In this document: positions 34,643 to 46,624 of the stretch, piece by piece
Layout of the letters: the number at the start of each line of letters is the position of its first letter
Numbering within the stretch: position 1 is the stretch's first letter
DNA from: Capniomyces stellatus
Taxonomy: Eukaryota; Kickxellomycota; Harpellomycetes; Harpellales; Legeriomycetaceae
Reading direction: 5' to 3'
Assembly (NCBI GenBank): GCA_001661515.1
Contig: LUVW01000039.1
Span: 148,478 to 212,477, forward strand
DNA length: 64,000 nucleotides
Position numbers and translations under genes: made by a program
The notes under the pieces: generated by a model
What the model was told of the DNA's origin: nothing
The model's database searches: none
The model's input: the letters and a program-made list of their open reading frames with translations, nothing else

Positions 34643-35076
34643 TTTTGCAACTACTAGTCTTGATTCTAATTCTAATTCTTTTTTTTACTTTTTTTTATTC
34701 TTCGTTTATTTTATTGTTTTCTCCAAGTTTTCGTGTTACTGTTTTTACTCGCTTGTTTATTAAATCGTGTGTTGAAATTAACTGCATAAACTGCAAAGTG
34801 CCTTCAAAATATGGTGGATATCCGGTAGCGGGTATGTATATATATATATATATAAGAGTTAAATTCGATAATACGCCTTGGGTGGTTTTGTAAACACGTG
34901 TGTTCCACTTTCAGGTCTTTTGTTTGTGATTTAATTACAAAAAAAATAAAAAAAATAAGGAAGGCTGTTAAGTACTGTCGTGCTTGGTTAGTAAACTTGA
35001 TCGCATGGCTTTATTGTGTATATATTTGCCGACTTTATATTTCAATACTCTATTGTTTTTTATAGTTGGTTTGGGT
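34643..35076. other. Convergent 3' intergenic region
   Basis: About 430 bases, T-rich then AT-rich, with a (TA)n tract near 34837-34853. No gene was seen. Confidence 0.35.
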
Positions 35077-36388
35077 TCAGTTCGCGGCTTTTCTTTCTCT
35101 TAGAGTAGACTCCTCGACTGCTGTACTGGTGGCTTTATCTGGCTGACCCGTGCTGCTATTGTCAATGTGTGACGAGCTATCGATTTTTTCGTCGATTTTG
35201 CCAATGTCACCGCCATCAACGTCGACTACTGGAGTGGTGGCTTCAATTGGGTTTGACAAGCTGTCCAGGAACCCAAAGATCTCCTTGGATCTCCATGGTC
35301 TTGCCAAAGAACCTGTAGCAGGAGAGCCTAGAATATGGACTCTGTAATAGGGACTGGTAAGCAACGATAGCGTGGGCATTATTGATTGCACAATGAGGGG
35401 CTGGTTCAGCTCAAACCTCCAGTGTAGTATCCCAGCAATCAAAATCATAACAAATGAGTAGAATCTGTCCTTGAAAATAACGCTCAAGTCGTATTCTTTG
35501 TTGTTTGTCACGATAGGTGGCTCTCTAAAATCATACGTCAAGAATCAAATCATTAAAACATTTTCCTTTTACTAGCAAACAGGTTTATCCTGCGCTGAAC
35601 CTATAGACATTAACAGACATATAGGACATATTCTAGGATGGATTTTGGTCTGATTTGCTAAACCGCGTCTTACTCTACACTTGGGTTGTCGTATTCCAAA
35701 ACCGTTGTATCTAATAAACACGTCAAACATTTCGCACCTTTAATAGCGTTTTTCCATCATTGACGATTTCGCCTGCTGTGGAAAGGCAAAAATGAAGAAA
35801 TATATATATTCATGCTGTAAAAATCCAGCTATATGAGCTTGGCTATGTCTATTTATTCTTCTATCCCTATCTTACCATTCACTGCAGTAACTGTGGCTTG
35901 GACTTTAACCGAAAGTCCGTAGTAGAACACCGAGGCTATTATAAACATGGTTCGCATGTATCTATTGCCACATTTATGATAAACACATACTATTACACTT
36001 ATTCCTTATGTCTGTTATTTTATACCAAATAGTCTCCAAGAGGATAAAAAAGCCCTAGTATGGTAAAGTTTTGGCTTTAACAAACTTACGGATAGTTGGC
36101 CTCTTGGTTAAACCCAAAGTGGTTGGAAATGAATCTAGAGGATATAGCTACAACCCCCAAAAGTACCTAGAATAAAAAATAAGTGATATAATAATACATC
36201 GTAGCGTAGCAGTTAGTTTTTACGTGGTGTTTGCAAGCATGTTTTTCCTATTATCCATTTTTTTTCTCCAAAATTAAAAGAAAAAAATAACAACGTGGAT
36301 CACGAGTTTTTTTTTGCCATCTCTGCATTCTTTGTATTTGTGCCTTAAATAAACATATATTCCTTACTGTATCCTTATATTGCTCCAT
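35077..36388 (-). CDS. PHO88: Pho88/Snd3, ER membrane-protein targeting factor, five exons
   Basis: Minus-strand exons are 36388-36368, 36166-36090, 35961-35876, 35710-35674 and 35524-35077. They join to 669 nt (222 residues), against 188 in yeast. The assembled N-terminus MEQYKDTVLLGVVAISSRF is followed by a second hydrophobic segment ending VTAVND, then TTVLEYDNPSVEEP, KEYDLSVI, a membrane-embedded stretch, FELNQPLIVQSIMPTLSLL and HILGSPATGSLARPWRS. The last corresponds to yeast HLFGKPATGDLKRPF. All four acceptors are TAG. Pho88/Snd3 works in the SND pathway that delivers proteins to the ER and was first found as a phosphate-transport factor. The extra length is a C-terminal acidic, Ser/Thr-rich tail. 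It converges on the M49-like gene. Confidence 0.9.
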
Positions 36389-38067
36389 CGTATTCAAGTC
36401 TATATCTGTGCTGTTTTGTTTATCGTTTTATTTGTACGTCGCGGCAAACTAATTAAGAGTTGTGGGATCTGTTTAGTTGGCTTTGTTTAAACTATTTATA
36501 GGAATTCTAGAGGCATTGTGTATTTTAATTAAGCCGAAATACCTTTAACTGCCTTAACTTTGACTATTGTTTGATTCCAAGCTCATTTTGCCAATTAATA
36601 GTGTGAATGGCCGGTTTCTTGATTTTCTTTGGCTGATTTTTTTCTTCAGAGTTTAACATGTTTTTTAATTGCCACGATTTCAAAATTTTCTTTGCATTAA
36701 AAATAGAATGAGCTTAATAATAGTTTTATCTTGATTTTTAAATTGCTTTTTTTTTCCCAACATTAACTTATTTTCCAGCCAGTGAAAAAAAAGCATTGGT
36801 GATAAATCCCACATGCCAGACTAATCCAAGGTGGACTCTAATTTTAACTCGTAAATTAAAAAACTAGCAACTTTATTTTTTTTTTTACTTTACAAATTCA
36901 TTAAACAAGGCTTCTGGCTATTGGTATCTTGGTTTATTGTCGCTACGTACTTATACCATACATTTGAGCAAACTCCATTGCCTGAAATTCAGTCTAGTTT
37001 ACTTTACTCCAGTCAAAGTGGAGTTTGTAATATTATCAATGTGCCATCCAAGTTGTAATCGATACTTTAAGGATCTTGTACGCTGGTTTCTAGATCTATA
37101 TAGTCGATAAACCCTGACTTTTCAAAGTAAAGATAATAGTAGTAGTGAAAGGTTCCCAAATTTGCCCACCTAAAATAAATTTGAGCCGACACTGGTTATT
37201 GGGCTTTCCAAATAACTTTTCTTTATACCGAATTTGAAATATCCTTTTGTCTTGGAAAATTTACATAGTGGAGACAAGAAATAGAAATAAGATATAGGAA
37301 ACGATGAGTATTGAGCAGAAAGACCATACCTGCTACAAAACCAAGTATAGATATAGGGCCAATGGATAAGAAAAACAGTTGGTTTGATCAACTTGATACG
37401 AGGTACTATGGTTCTGCATAGATGGTTTATGAGCAAACCTGATAAAGTCAGTTTTATCCAATGAATATGGTTGTGAACAAAATATTGGTTGGTTTAGTTG
37501 GTGTTTGAGACTTTTAGACCGAAAAATACGCGAAACATAAGTTTGTGAGTTTAAAGTTGAATATTTGGAAAAAAGAAGAAAGAGGAAGAAAAAAAAGTGA
37601 AAGAAGAAAGGAGTCTAAACGGAAAGAATATATTGTTGTTAAAAATGGAATATGTTGGAAGCAAAAGGATCACGAAGCCAGGTAAAAAAGAAATAATAAA
37701 AAAAGAAAAAAGGGTTAAAGAAAAAGCAACTGATTTGGTTTTTGGTTATAAAATGAAACAAGATGTAATGAAGCAGGTTTGATGAAATCGATTGCCTATT
37801 TTCAAAACAAAAAGAAATAGAAAATGTGAAATGTGAAATAGAAAACATGAAAAGAAATAGAAACAAAAAAAAAAAGAACGGTAAATAGAAAGTAGGAGTA
37901 ATGGGATTATAAAACAAAATGTTGATAAAACACAAAACAGCCATTTTATACCTGTACTTTTAAGTGATATTAAGGCTTAGTTACAAGCATCTAATTTACA
38001 ATTGGCTTCCAGTACTGATTGTATAAAAAGAAGGAAAAGAAAGGAAAAGAGGGTATTACAAGTACAA
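36389..38067. promoter_or_regulatory. Divergent intergenic region between PHO88 and the Dap1-like gene
   Basis: About 1.7 kb, with a TTGCCAA copy near 36593. A long purine-rich tract (GAAGAAAGAGGAAG type) runs from about 37560 to 37900 and produces spurious Lys-rich ORFs on one strand. No gene was seen. Confidence 0.4.
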
Positions 38068-38750
38068 ATGGCGCAAGGAATTAGAACGTATTTGCCAAAT
38101 GCACTCGCTTTGGCAGCAGTAGCACTGGGAACGGTGATTTACTACAAGTTTATTGCGAATGAAGACAATGAATCCGAAAGACAGCATCGCAAGACAGACG
38201 AGGAGATAAGAGCAGAGATAAAGACAGAGTTCACAAAGAGAGAATTGAGCAAGTACACAGGAAAGACAAGCACAGAACCGATTTACATTGCTGTTAGAGG
38301 GAAAGTGTATGATGTTAGCGTAAATGGCGGCAGAGCCACTTATGGGCCAGGTAACCATGACAATATTTATATAGAAAGGAATATAAAAAGGGGAAGGATA
38401 GGGTCTGGTGTCCAAATATGGGTGTAGGGGCATATTCTATTAATGTATGCGAATATAGACCAAATATAAACGTTAGTTGTGGCTGTAAATTAAACTGTAA
38501 TTGGATAGATGGGGCATACTCGATTTTTGCGGGACGTGATGCATCAAGATTGTTTTCAAACTTTGATTTTGACAATGGAATGACGGAAGAGGAGCTTGAT
38601 ACGCCAATTGATCCACTTGACGATTTAGATATAACGCAAAAGGAATCGTTGGAGTCATACGAAGAACTTTTTGAGCACAAGTACAAATTTTCTGGGTACT
38701 TGGTTGAAAGCAAAAGCACAGACTCGGAAAAGCCAGCGCCAACAGCCTGA
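38068..38750 (+). CDS. DAP1: Membrane-associated progesterone-receptor (Dap1/PGRMC)-like haem-binding protein, two exons
   Basis: Exons are 38068-38350 and 38509-38750, joining to 525 nt (174 residues). The start is the ATG at 38068; an upstream TTG is not credible. Residues ~9-29 form one membrane anchor (YLPNALALAAVALGTVIYY). A cytochrome-b5-like MAPR domain follows: FTKRELSKYTG, IYIAVRGKVYDV, and across the splice site ATYGPDGAYSIFAGRDASR. Tyr92 and Tyr98 correspond to the conserved tyrosines of PGRMC1, the second being the haem ligand there. The C-terminus has acidic ESYEELFEHKYKFSGYL, typical of the family. Family members bind haem in the ER membrane and support sterol-synthesis cytochromes P450. 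It converges on RRP6. Confidence 0.93.
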
Positions 38751-39133
38751 ATAGGATGGATAGCTCAGTAAATACCGAAAAAAGAAGCGTGGGAGAGAGA
38801 GAGAGAGAGAGAGAGGGAGAAACGTAAAAGATAAAAGATAAATAATACGAAATGAATCGAATAGGCCAACCTTTGTACTCTATTTATTTTAAACAATATT
38901 TTTTACAGTCTTTTTTCATACTTGAATAAACAATCAAGAACGAGTACGAGTAAATCAATAGAGTATATTTACTAGGTAGATATATTAACAAATGCAAAAG
39001 TAAAAAAAAAAAAAGGGGGATGGGGATGTGGTTATTACAATGATACAATTACAGTAAAGAGTAAATGGGAATAGCACGGTGGAAGAAGAAAGAGTAAAAA
39101 AAAAAAAAAAATGGGGGATGGGGTGGGGTGATG
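38751..39133. other. Convergent 3' intergenic region with GA microsatellite
   Basis: About 380 bases between the Dap1-like gene and RRP6. It holds a GA run and two long A runs near 39001 and 39098. Confidence 0.4.
38791..38816. repeat. Microsatellite (GA)n
   Basis: A nearly perfect GA dinucleotide run about 40 bases after the Dap1-like stop codon. Confidence 0.85.
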
Positions 39134-41349
39134 TTAAACAGGGCTGTGGCTGACATGCTTGATTATCTCTAGGATTTCGTTGGCGTGGTTCTGGACAACA
39201 GCAGACACAGGAATGCATAGTATGAACAGATCATTGAGTGTACTTGGTCTTTGAATAGCCAGGTCAACCAGATTGGCGTTGGATAGGGTATAGTGGACAG
39301 ACTCGTCCTCTAATCTGGAGACCTTATCACGCCATATATGCAAGGCCACAAAAACCAACTTTCCAACATCAGTCAGCCGACTATTGTACTTTCTCAGCAG
39401 CCGCGCCCACCCTATTTGACCAGTGCCAAAACACACATCGTACACTTTCTTTTTGTACACTCTCAGGGACACTTTTCTCGACATTGCCAAGACCGAGTCT
39501 AGGGGATGTGATCCTGAGGAAGTGTTGAGGGGATGGATATGGGTGTTTGTAGAGGCACTTTTACCCTTTCTAATTAGTTCGTTTTTGAAGATGTCAAAAA
39601 TGAATAGCAGAAAGTGGGTGTCGGACCGAGCATATTCAATCATTTCGAATGGTAACGGCCTATAATGAATAGATATGGATATATATAGATATGGATTTAT
39701 ATATATAGATGGATATATAGATATGAATTTATATATAAATAGATATATGATGGTGTCAATTTAGAGCGAGTTGGGTGTTACCTTATTCTCCAGTCGGCTC
39801 TTTGGTACTTTTTTTTGGACTCAAAAGAGCAGAACTGTTTGACCAAGTAGGAAAGAGAGTTTTTGGGCAGGTTTAGGGCCTTGGAGGCTATACAGGTATC
39901 AAACATGCCTACTATGTACACGCCAAAATCCTTTTGTAGCCATTCAATGTCGTTGTCTGAGCCATGCAGAACCTTGACTCTTTTTGGGTCGGCTGTGACC
40001 TGGTTGAGTCTGTGCATCAGCGACCGCAGCGATAAGGCATCAATCACATAATCCGAGCTACGTGTCGATAGCTGGACCAAACACGTGAATCCCTGGTACG
40101 ATCGCTCCGAGTGATGCTCTAAATCTATCGCCAGGTCGCTATCCGCCCCTTCCAGCATCAGCAGATCGCGCATCATTCCCTCAAATCCAGCCGCGTTACA
40201 TATATAGTGAAAGTGTGCTTTGTTGAGTCCTGCTGGAACTCGAGGCGCTGTTGTTACAAACATTCTTGCTGGCGCCTCATAGTTCATAATCTCGTATCTG
40301 TACGGATGCCACTTGTTTGTTTGCTGCAAACTTTCCTTTTCTGTGCCTAAACCACTCCCTATATACTGCCGTTTTATTTCTTCCAACGTCAGCTCATCCT
40401 CTGAATAATACCCTTCTATTACTTCAACTACATTATTATCACCATCACTATTGTTACTATTTCCATTACCACTATTACTACTATTTCCATTACTATTATT
40501 ATTATTATTACCATTATTTCCATTACTATTATTCGCGTTTATCCTCTTTATTGCCTGGAAAATCTCCTTCGAGTTGAAGCTAAACGTCTCCTTTGTTATC
40601 ATTGTTTGTCTCTCGAGCGGAATTACTGTCCTCGGTCCGTCTAGTGGAACCTTTGAGAACTGCTTGTACTTTATCTTGGGCTCAAACGCCGTATCCGCTC
40701 GATTGTCTATACAGTCTTCAAACATATACTGTGGTTTTGCAATACCGCTCCTATGGAACATTTTGTCTGCCCCTGAACTTTTAGGCCCCTTTTGCATCCC
40801 TGATTGCGGATCTTTTCTGCTCACCTCTATCTTGATCTCTAGACTCGGCCTTCTTTTGTTCTCCCCAACCTTTCCCAAAACTACTCCTATCCTCTCCAAC
40901 ATCTGATCCACTGTACTCTCCAACTGCTTATACTTGTCCCCTTGAACCTCCTCAATTCCCAAGAACTTTGGCCCATCTTCGCTTAACCCACCATTTGGCG
41001 TCTTTCTACTATACCCATTGCTTAATAAACCCACATTCATCATTTTTTTACTACCGCTGTCTTTCTGCCCAATGTTCTGGCTCTGCTGCGTGTCTTTCCC
41101 TCCTATATTACTGTACTCGTTGAATTTCGCTGCGCTACCCCATAACCCATTTCCCAAGCCCAAAGCATAATTTGCTATTTGTTTCAGGCGACACTCTACA
41201 AGGCAACTGCCCTTATCCCTCCACTCTATATCTTCCACAGGAATTTCCTTTGCACATTTAGCTGCATTAAACAACGAATCCAGTAGCTTTTCCAAGTAAG
41301 CATCTGCCTCGCTCGTTTCTGCGTCTTTACCGTCATTTTCTATGTCCAT
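39134..41349 (-). CDS. RRP6: Exosome 3'-5' exoribonuclease Rrp6/EXOSC10, two exons
   Basis: Minus-strand exons are 41349-39782 and 39659-39134, joining to 2,094 nt (697 residues). The N-terminal ~100 residues fit a PMC2NT-type region that binds Rrp47. The DEDD-Y nuclease core shows AIDLEHHSERSYQGFTCLVQ (D409, E411), VLHGSDNDIEWLQKDFGVYI, FDTCIASKALNLPKNSLSYL, and across the splice site DWRIRPLPFEMIEYARSDTH with the active-site Y and D. An HRDC domain lies toward the C-terminus. Rrp6 trims and degrades structured RNAs with the nuclear exosome. Between the N-terminal and catalytic parts is an Asn/Ser/Gly run of about 35 residues encoded by a trinucleotide-like microsatellite. The conventional basic C-terminal tail seems short. 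Confidence 0.94.
40430..40535 (-). repeat. Coding microsatellite encoding Asn/Ser/Gly run in RRP6
   Basis: Repeated ATTACT/ATTATT-like triplets on the plus strand encode NNSNGNNGNNNNNSNGN on the minus strand, inside RRP6. The tract lies between conserved domains, so length variation there would be tolerated. This is a likely polymorphic site. Confidence 0.75.
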
Positions 41350-44300
41350 GTTTATCTCTTCTTTATTCCCTTTCCCGTCTTCCTTCTATTATTTATTTAT
41401 TCTGTACACCTCTTTTCGTATGGTGGGAGGTTTTTTTTTTAAAAAAAAAGTTTGTATTCTTTAGTATAAATATTTTAGAAATACTTGTAATTGTAAAATA
41501 AGAGCTTCTTGATACTTGGTTCAAATCACTTGGTCTTTTTTCTTTAAAAAATAAAAATCATTTTCTTTTACTCTACACACTTTGTCAGTAAAGAATCATG
41601 ACTTACTTTTTTTAAAAAAAGAATAAATAACTCAATTTTATGCTACTACTCTAGTCGTGTATTTCGTACTCTTCTATTCACTTGTATTTGCCCGTTTAAT
41701 GCTATTATTTTTAGAGAGCTTTGTATACTAGCACTGCCAATTGATTAGACTATTCGCTCGATTATCTGTGTGAAAAATGGGGCGTACTTTGGCGTTTAAT
41801 CTTCACTTTGTTTGTATTATGGCCTAAAATGGCTTCTTGCTAATTTCAAACGGCGCTTCTATGAACTGAACAAAGAATTGAACAAAGTACTCTCAATCAC
41901 TGTTATTTATATTTACATGTGTTTATTGAATCGTTTACCAAAGTTGCTTTTTTTTCCTACACAGATTCTATTTCTTAAAAAAAAAAAATTCACTACTTTT
42001 TGTATTAAAAACAAATAATAATAAAAACACCAGCTTTGAAATTATAGAACCAGCGTTATGATATTTTTTTTCTTTACGACTATTCTTGTTCTTCTGGCGT
42101 ACCTCTAATATTCCTTTGCATAATTCCGAAAAACTATTTGTTCTACTAGTTTTTTTATTTTTTCCATCTTCAATTACGTGTGAACTAAAAAGTGAAAAGG
42201 ATGAACAATTGAGATGATACAATCAATAGCTTTATAATTCCTTTGTTTAGCTTTACTACAGTAAGCTGTAAGCTCAACCTGATTTGAATGCCATCGATTG
42301 AGGAATTTATTAGGTCTAGTTCTCAAAATAGTTGTCAAGTTGGCGCATATCAACAACGCCCAACCTACAACTATAACACCAGCGTGCAGCACCAACATCG
42401 CAAGTAGCTGCAACAATATACTATAATCTGTACGTTTAACAGCACCCATATTATAACAACTCATAAATAAACCAAGTGTGCTTAACAGTCGTATTGCGCA
42501 GCGGTTGCTTTGGGTGTTTGTTTTGTTCACTACAATCTGTTTTACGACTTTTTAACGGCGCCAAAACATGTGATTAGTAAAAGTAGGCAAGGTGTGCACC
42601 AACTTGTTTGTAGGCATCGAAAAATAATGCACAGTTTAGCCAATCTTGGTTATATGACCAAAATTAAAAGCACAATATTCATGACATGGATCATATTCAT
42701 GCACATTTGTTTGTGTTGTATGGGTTTGTCTAGCCTCAAACACACATACTTTTTACACTAGCTTTAGCGTATGACCAAAAGTGAATGCTCAATACAAATA
42801 AAGTAAACTCAGTTTAATTGCAGTGTACCTTTGGCTTGGTCGCCAACCCAAGCAAAATGTTGTATTATTCACTTTATCATCTCTATCATTTGTCAATGAC
42901 CGGTGACCAAGTTGACCTGTACTGATAAATGTATAGTTAACGTAATAGGTGTTGTAATAATTAAAAATATAGCAATACCAAATTTTGGTGCCAAAGTGTA
43001 AAAAAAAGTATGGCCATGAATGCTACTTGGAGGGTTGGAACGATATAGAAACGATGTCTTGTTACAGCACGTAACCAGTCTAATTCAGCATCATGCAGCC
43101 AAAGCCAGATCTCCAGCTTGGATGTATAAACTGGGTAGCAAAGGGGTTTAACGATATTTGTATATGAGGTATTGCTGGCTCAATGAGAAGTATGATTGTA
43201 GTTGATCGTCGTCTCAAGAATAGACAAGTGTGTCTATTAACGTTGTCAAGTTATTCAAAAACAGGCAGAGGCGAGAACATTCACAATAATAGGATAGAAC
43301 CTGAGCTACTGCTACCAGTAGAATAAACAGAGCAAAGAAAAATAAAGGAAAGCACAATGATGGTGAACAATATATTCTTTAAGCCAAGTAATTCAAGTTG
43401 GTTTAAAGCAGTGGTTTAGTTTTATCGAGCAGGAAACATGAATATACATGATTCACGATGTTTACTGCGAGCATCCATGATATGTTTGATTAATCCAAGC
43501 ATATCGGTGATTTTTTACTGATATTAAAGACGATCAGTCTTGGATTAAAGTAAATTGGTAATTTGGCAACGTCCAACAGCATTTTAGGCTACCAAAAGCT
43601 CAATAGAGTAGAGAGTAGAGTAAAGTAAAGAAACAAACCCGAATTAAATCGAGTTAAATTGATGTGATGTGTTGAAAATATACTTGATTTCACGATTGCC
43701 AAATACAATGAAAATCAAACATGATGACCTAATCAATATTATCATAAAAATGGATGAAATAAGGTGGTTGAAAGTAAAGAAACAAGTATTTCGCGCATTA
43801 ACGGTATTAAACAGGGAAAGGACAAATGGGTGTGCAAATACAAGAACATGTTCAACAATATATAAATAAATATATATATGGTTGTATGGGTATGTGGGTG
43901 TGCGCTTCTATATAAGCATTATTGATGATGGATGTATTGAAATGGTATTGATTTATGAAATTAGAGTATGGTTGTATGAAGTGCCTTATTATAGAGCAAA
44001 GGCAGGTTTGGCAATTAGAACGTGTAAACAAGATCCTTTGATAATTTTAGAAAAAAAACGTCCAGGACAATATTTTCCAATAAAAGTATCAAGTTCTAAG
44101 CAGATTCATCACGCTTGCTAGGCTAAATGGCAACATTAAAAAGTAATGTTGAAAATGGAAACTCTTATTCCGCATGTGTTGGAAGCAATATAAATATAAA
44201 ATGGCGTTTGAAATAATAAGGCGATCACAGCGATCTCCAGCTAATTGATCACGAGCTAAGAGTCATACAGTTGGATATTAAAATGGTTGAATGGTGTGCA

Positions 44301-46624
44301 GACTGGTGGAGTGTTGGTGGGTTTTAGAAGGGATTTTTGTTTTTGAAGACGCAAATCCCACAGATCTTTGATAAACTAGTAATTTAAGCTGTGACAGGAG
44401 ATCGTCCAAAAGAAAAAAGTTTGTAATGATACTAAACAGACATGATGTAAAAAAAAACCGCGCACAATAAAAAACTGGTGCTTTTTCAGGTCGGCTGGAA
44501 TAGTAAAAGAAGGATATTGGAAGACAAATACAAAAAATTAGTAACAGGAGTTTCAGGGAATAAAAAAATAAGACCAAACAAGCGAAGCAAAAAAAAAAGA
44601 ATCGATAAAAAAGAAACACCAAATATCTGTTATTGGTAACTGTTTTACAGAGAGCCAAAGTTAAGCTTGAAAATAGCGAAAATAATAGGTAAAAAGTAAA
44701 GAAAAAAGTATGGTGAATTTTGTCACCACAGATTCGTTGATTGCGATTAAAACGACGATTTTATAAGCGGGTAAAAATAAAATAGGTTGAGTTTGTGAAT
44801 GGTCAAATGGGCGAATGGTGTTAAAGCGAAATTAAGTGAATATTGTAAATAAAGATAAAGAAAACAAGCCAAAGACGTATCATGAATGGATTCCAATCAA
44901 TTCCAAGGGCTGGAGGAAAAAGAAGAAAAAAAAGCAGAATATAATGCGAGAATAGATTAAAAAGTGGTGGTAATCCATTTCTTGAAAAAGTTCAACAGCG
45001 AGTTGTTGGGTTTGGCTTGCAAAAAAAAAAAAGTTAGGTTAAGGCGATTGGTAATATTGACTTATTTTTTACAAATGATGGGACTAATAAATCAAGCAGG
45101 ATAGGTCTATATTATGAACTGACGAGCATTTTTGTTTAAGGCAAAAAGATGTAGGAACGTAAAAGGAAGAAATAATAATAGGGAGATTCAGGTGAAATAA
45201 ATAAATTAGGAAAATACAATTCAAGTAGGCTATAATAAATTAAAAAGCTGAAATAAAAAAAAGAGCATCAATAAATTCAAAAACAGAAATCATTACTGGG
45301 GAAGGGAGGTAGATGAAAAACAAAGGATGTTCTTGGACTTGCAAATCGCTTGAAGTGGATGAAGTATAAAAGAGAACAAATAGAGGCAGAAACGCAGTGC
45401 TAATTAGTGGGATTGGAATAGAGATGATTTCAGCAGAGCAAAAATCAAAGGAAGAATCCTATGATTTTTCGTAATTAATGCAAGCTATGAGCTCTTTTGC
45501 CAACATGGAAAGCTTAAAGAATATATTAAACAAGATTATGGACAACAGGACAAGTAGAGGCAAAAAGTATCCTAGTGTCAGTTAGGACATAGATATATAA
45601 GCATAGTCAAAGGTCATCGTAAAAAAAAAGCATTATTAATAGTCAAAAGTTCTGCATTAAAAACTTATTTATAAAACGTCCCATCCGCTAATAATAACAT
45701 TTTTTTCTTTCTTTTCGTTACATAATTCTTTTGCTTTAGCTGTGCGAACACAAAATAACATCAAGCATAATAAACCCTAGTATCAATTTATTTCAATAAC
45801 TTTGGTCCTGAATCCAACTCTGCAAAGGTTAGATTTATCATCAAGGAGACTGAAGCAACAGTAATAACAAAAAAAAGCAAGAGGCAGCCAGGAAATAGGT
45901 AGGTGTAAGGCAAACCCACCAACAAGTAAGTAAAACAAAACGTTATTTAAAGTCTAGGACATCAAGAGAGAGAGTAAAAAGGTTTAGAGTTGAGTATAGT
46001 CAGCAGGGCCATAAAGGAAGATGGATGATGTAATTGAGTTGAGGGATAGAAAGAGGAAGGGAATGGGGCAAATATATGAGAAAGATGGTGATAGGATGGT
46101 GGAAAGGTCAAATCATAATCATAATCGTTTGAGTGTGAGTTGAAGAAAAAGAGTATAAAGGCTCAGTAACAAATAGAAATCAGTTGCATCATGGGAAATG
46201 TCCAACACAATAGATAAATAAATACATAAATAAATTGGACCTGAAATATGTGTGGAAGGAATGGTATTTTATTGGTGACTTTTACATAACTGAGGTGGAA
46301 GTAATGATGTGTTGGGTGTATAATTGGAGCTGAAGTTAAAAAGAGCAGAAAAAAAGTCCTGGCTATGAGGCAACCACAAATGTGATTTCTAAAAATAAAA
46401 AAAGGCTAAAAAATCTGAAAAGAAATGAGTAGACATTTAGAGACGAATTGAAAAAAACGAAATAAGAAAACAAAAGAAAAAGAAATATGCAATACGCAAT
46501 TGAACTAATTAACACTTTTTTATTTTAATTATCAAAAGGAAAAAAAAAAGAAAATAAAGGAAAACTCTGACCTTTTACTTACCTTGTTTTATTTATTTTA
46601 CCAAATAGTAGAAAAATAAAAAGA
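41350..46624. other. 5.3 kb gene-poor intergenic region between RRP6 and PMT4
   Basis: It is flanked by two divergent start codons. I saw no ORF with a recognised domain. Small ORFs near 42174-42464 (minus) and 43669-44121 (plus) are not supported. The right half (43.5-46.5 kb) is strongly A-rich on the plus strand, with many AAAAAA and GAAAAAG tracts. TTGCCAA/TTGGCAA copies occur near 43561, 43694, 44010 and 45500. A non-coding RNA or a very diverged spliced gene cannot be excluded from sequence alone. Confidence 0.5.
42174..42464 (-). CDS. Possible 96-residue hydrophobic small ORF
   Basis: From the first in-frame ATG (MSCYNMG) the ORF has one or two hydrophobic stretches (SILLQLLAMLVLHAGVIVVG, then ALLICANLTTIL) and a polar C-terminus. 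It has no recognised family and sits alone in the gene-poor region. A chance ORF is the more likely explanation. Confidence 0.15.
   Translation of the reverse strand: MSCYNMGAVKRTDYSILLQLLAMLVLHAGVIVVGWALLICANLTTILRTRPNKFLNRWHSNQVELTAYCSKAKQRNYKAIDCIISIVHPFHFLVHT

Noticed and set aside
35744..35791. Exon-like segment (GEIVNDGKTLLK) in the third PHO88 intron, bounded by CAG and GTGCGA
   Set aside because: Including it puts the next conserved block (TTVLEYDNPSVE) out of frame, whereas direct joining of the flanking exons matches Pho88 with TAG acceptors throughout.
37597..37944. Lys-rich plus-strand ORF and Phe-rich minus-strand ORF
   Set aside because: Both arise from one purine-rich tract and have no domain content.
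38752..38830. TAGCTCAGT, similar to a tRNA A box
   Set aside because: No matching B box or cloverleaf arms follow; the sequence passes into a GA microsatellite.
41515..41545. GGTTCAAATC, similar to a tRNA B box
   Set aside because: No A box or acceptor-stem pairing could be found upstream.
43669..44121. Two adjacent plus-strand ORFs of 66 and 79 codons
   Set aside because: Neither begins with ATG at its listed start, no domain is visible, and the composition matches the surrounding A-rich DNA.
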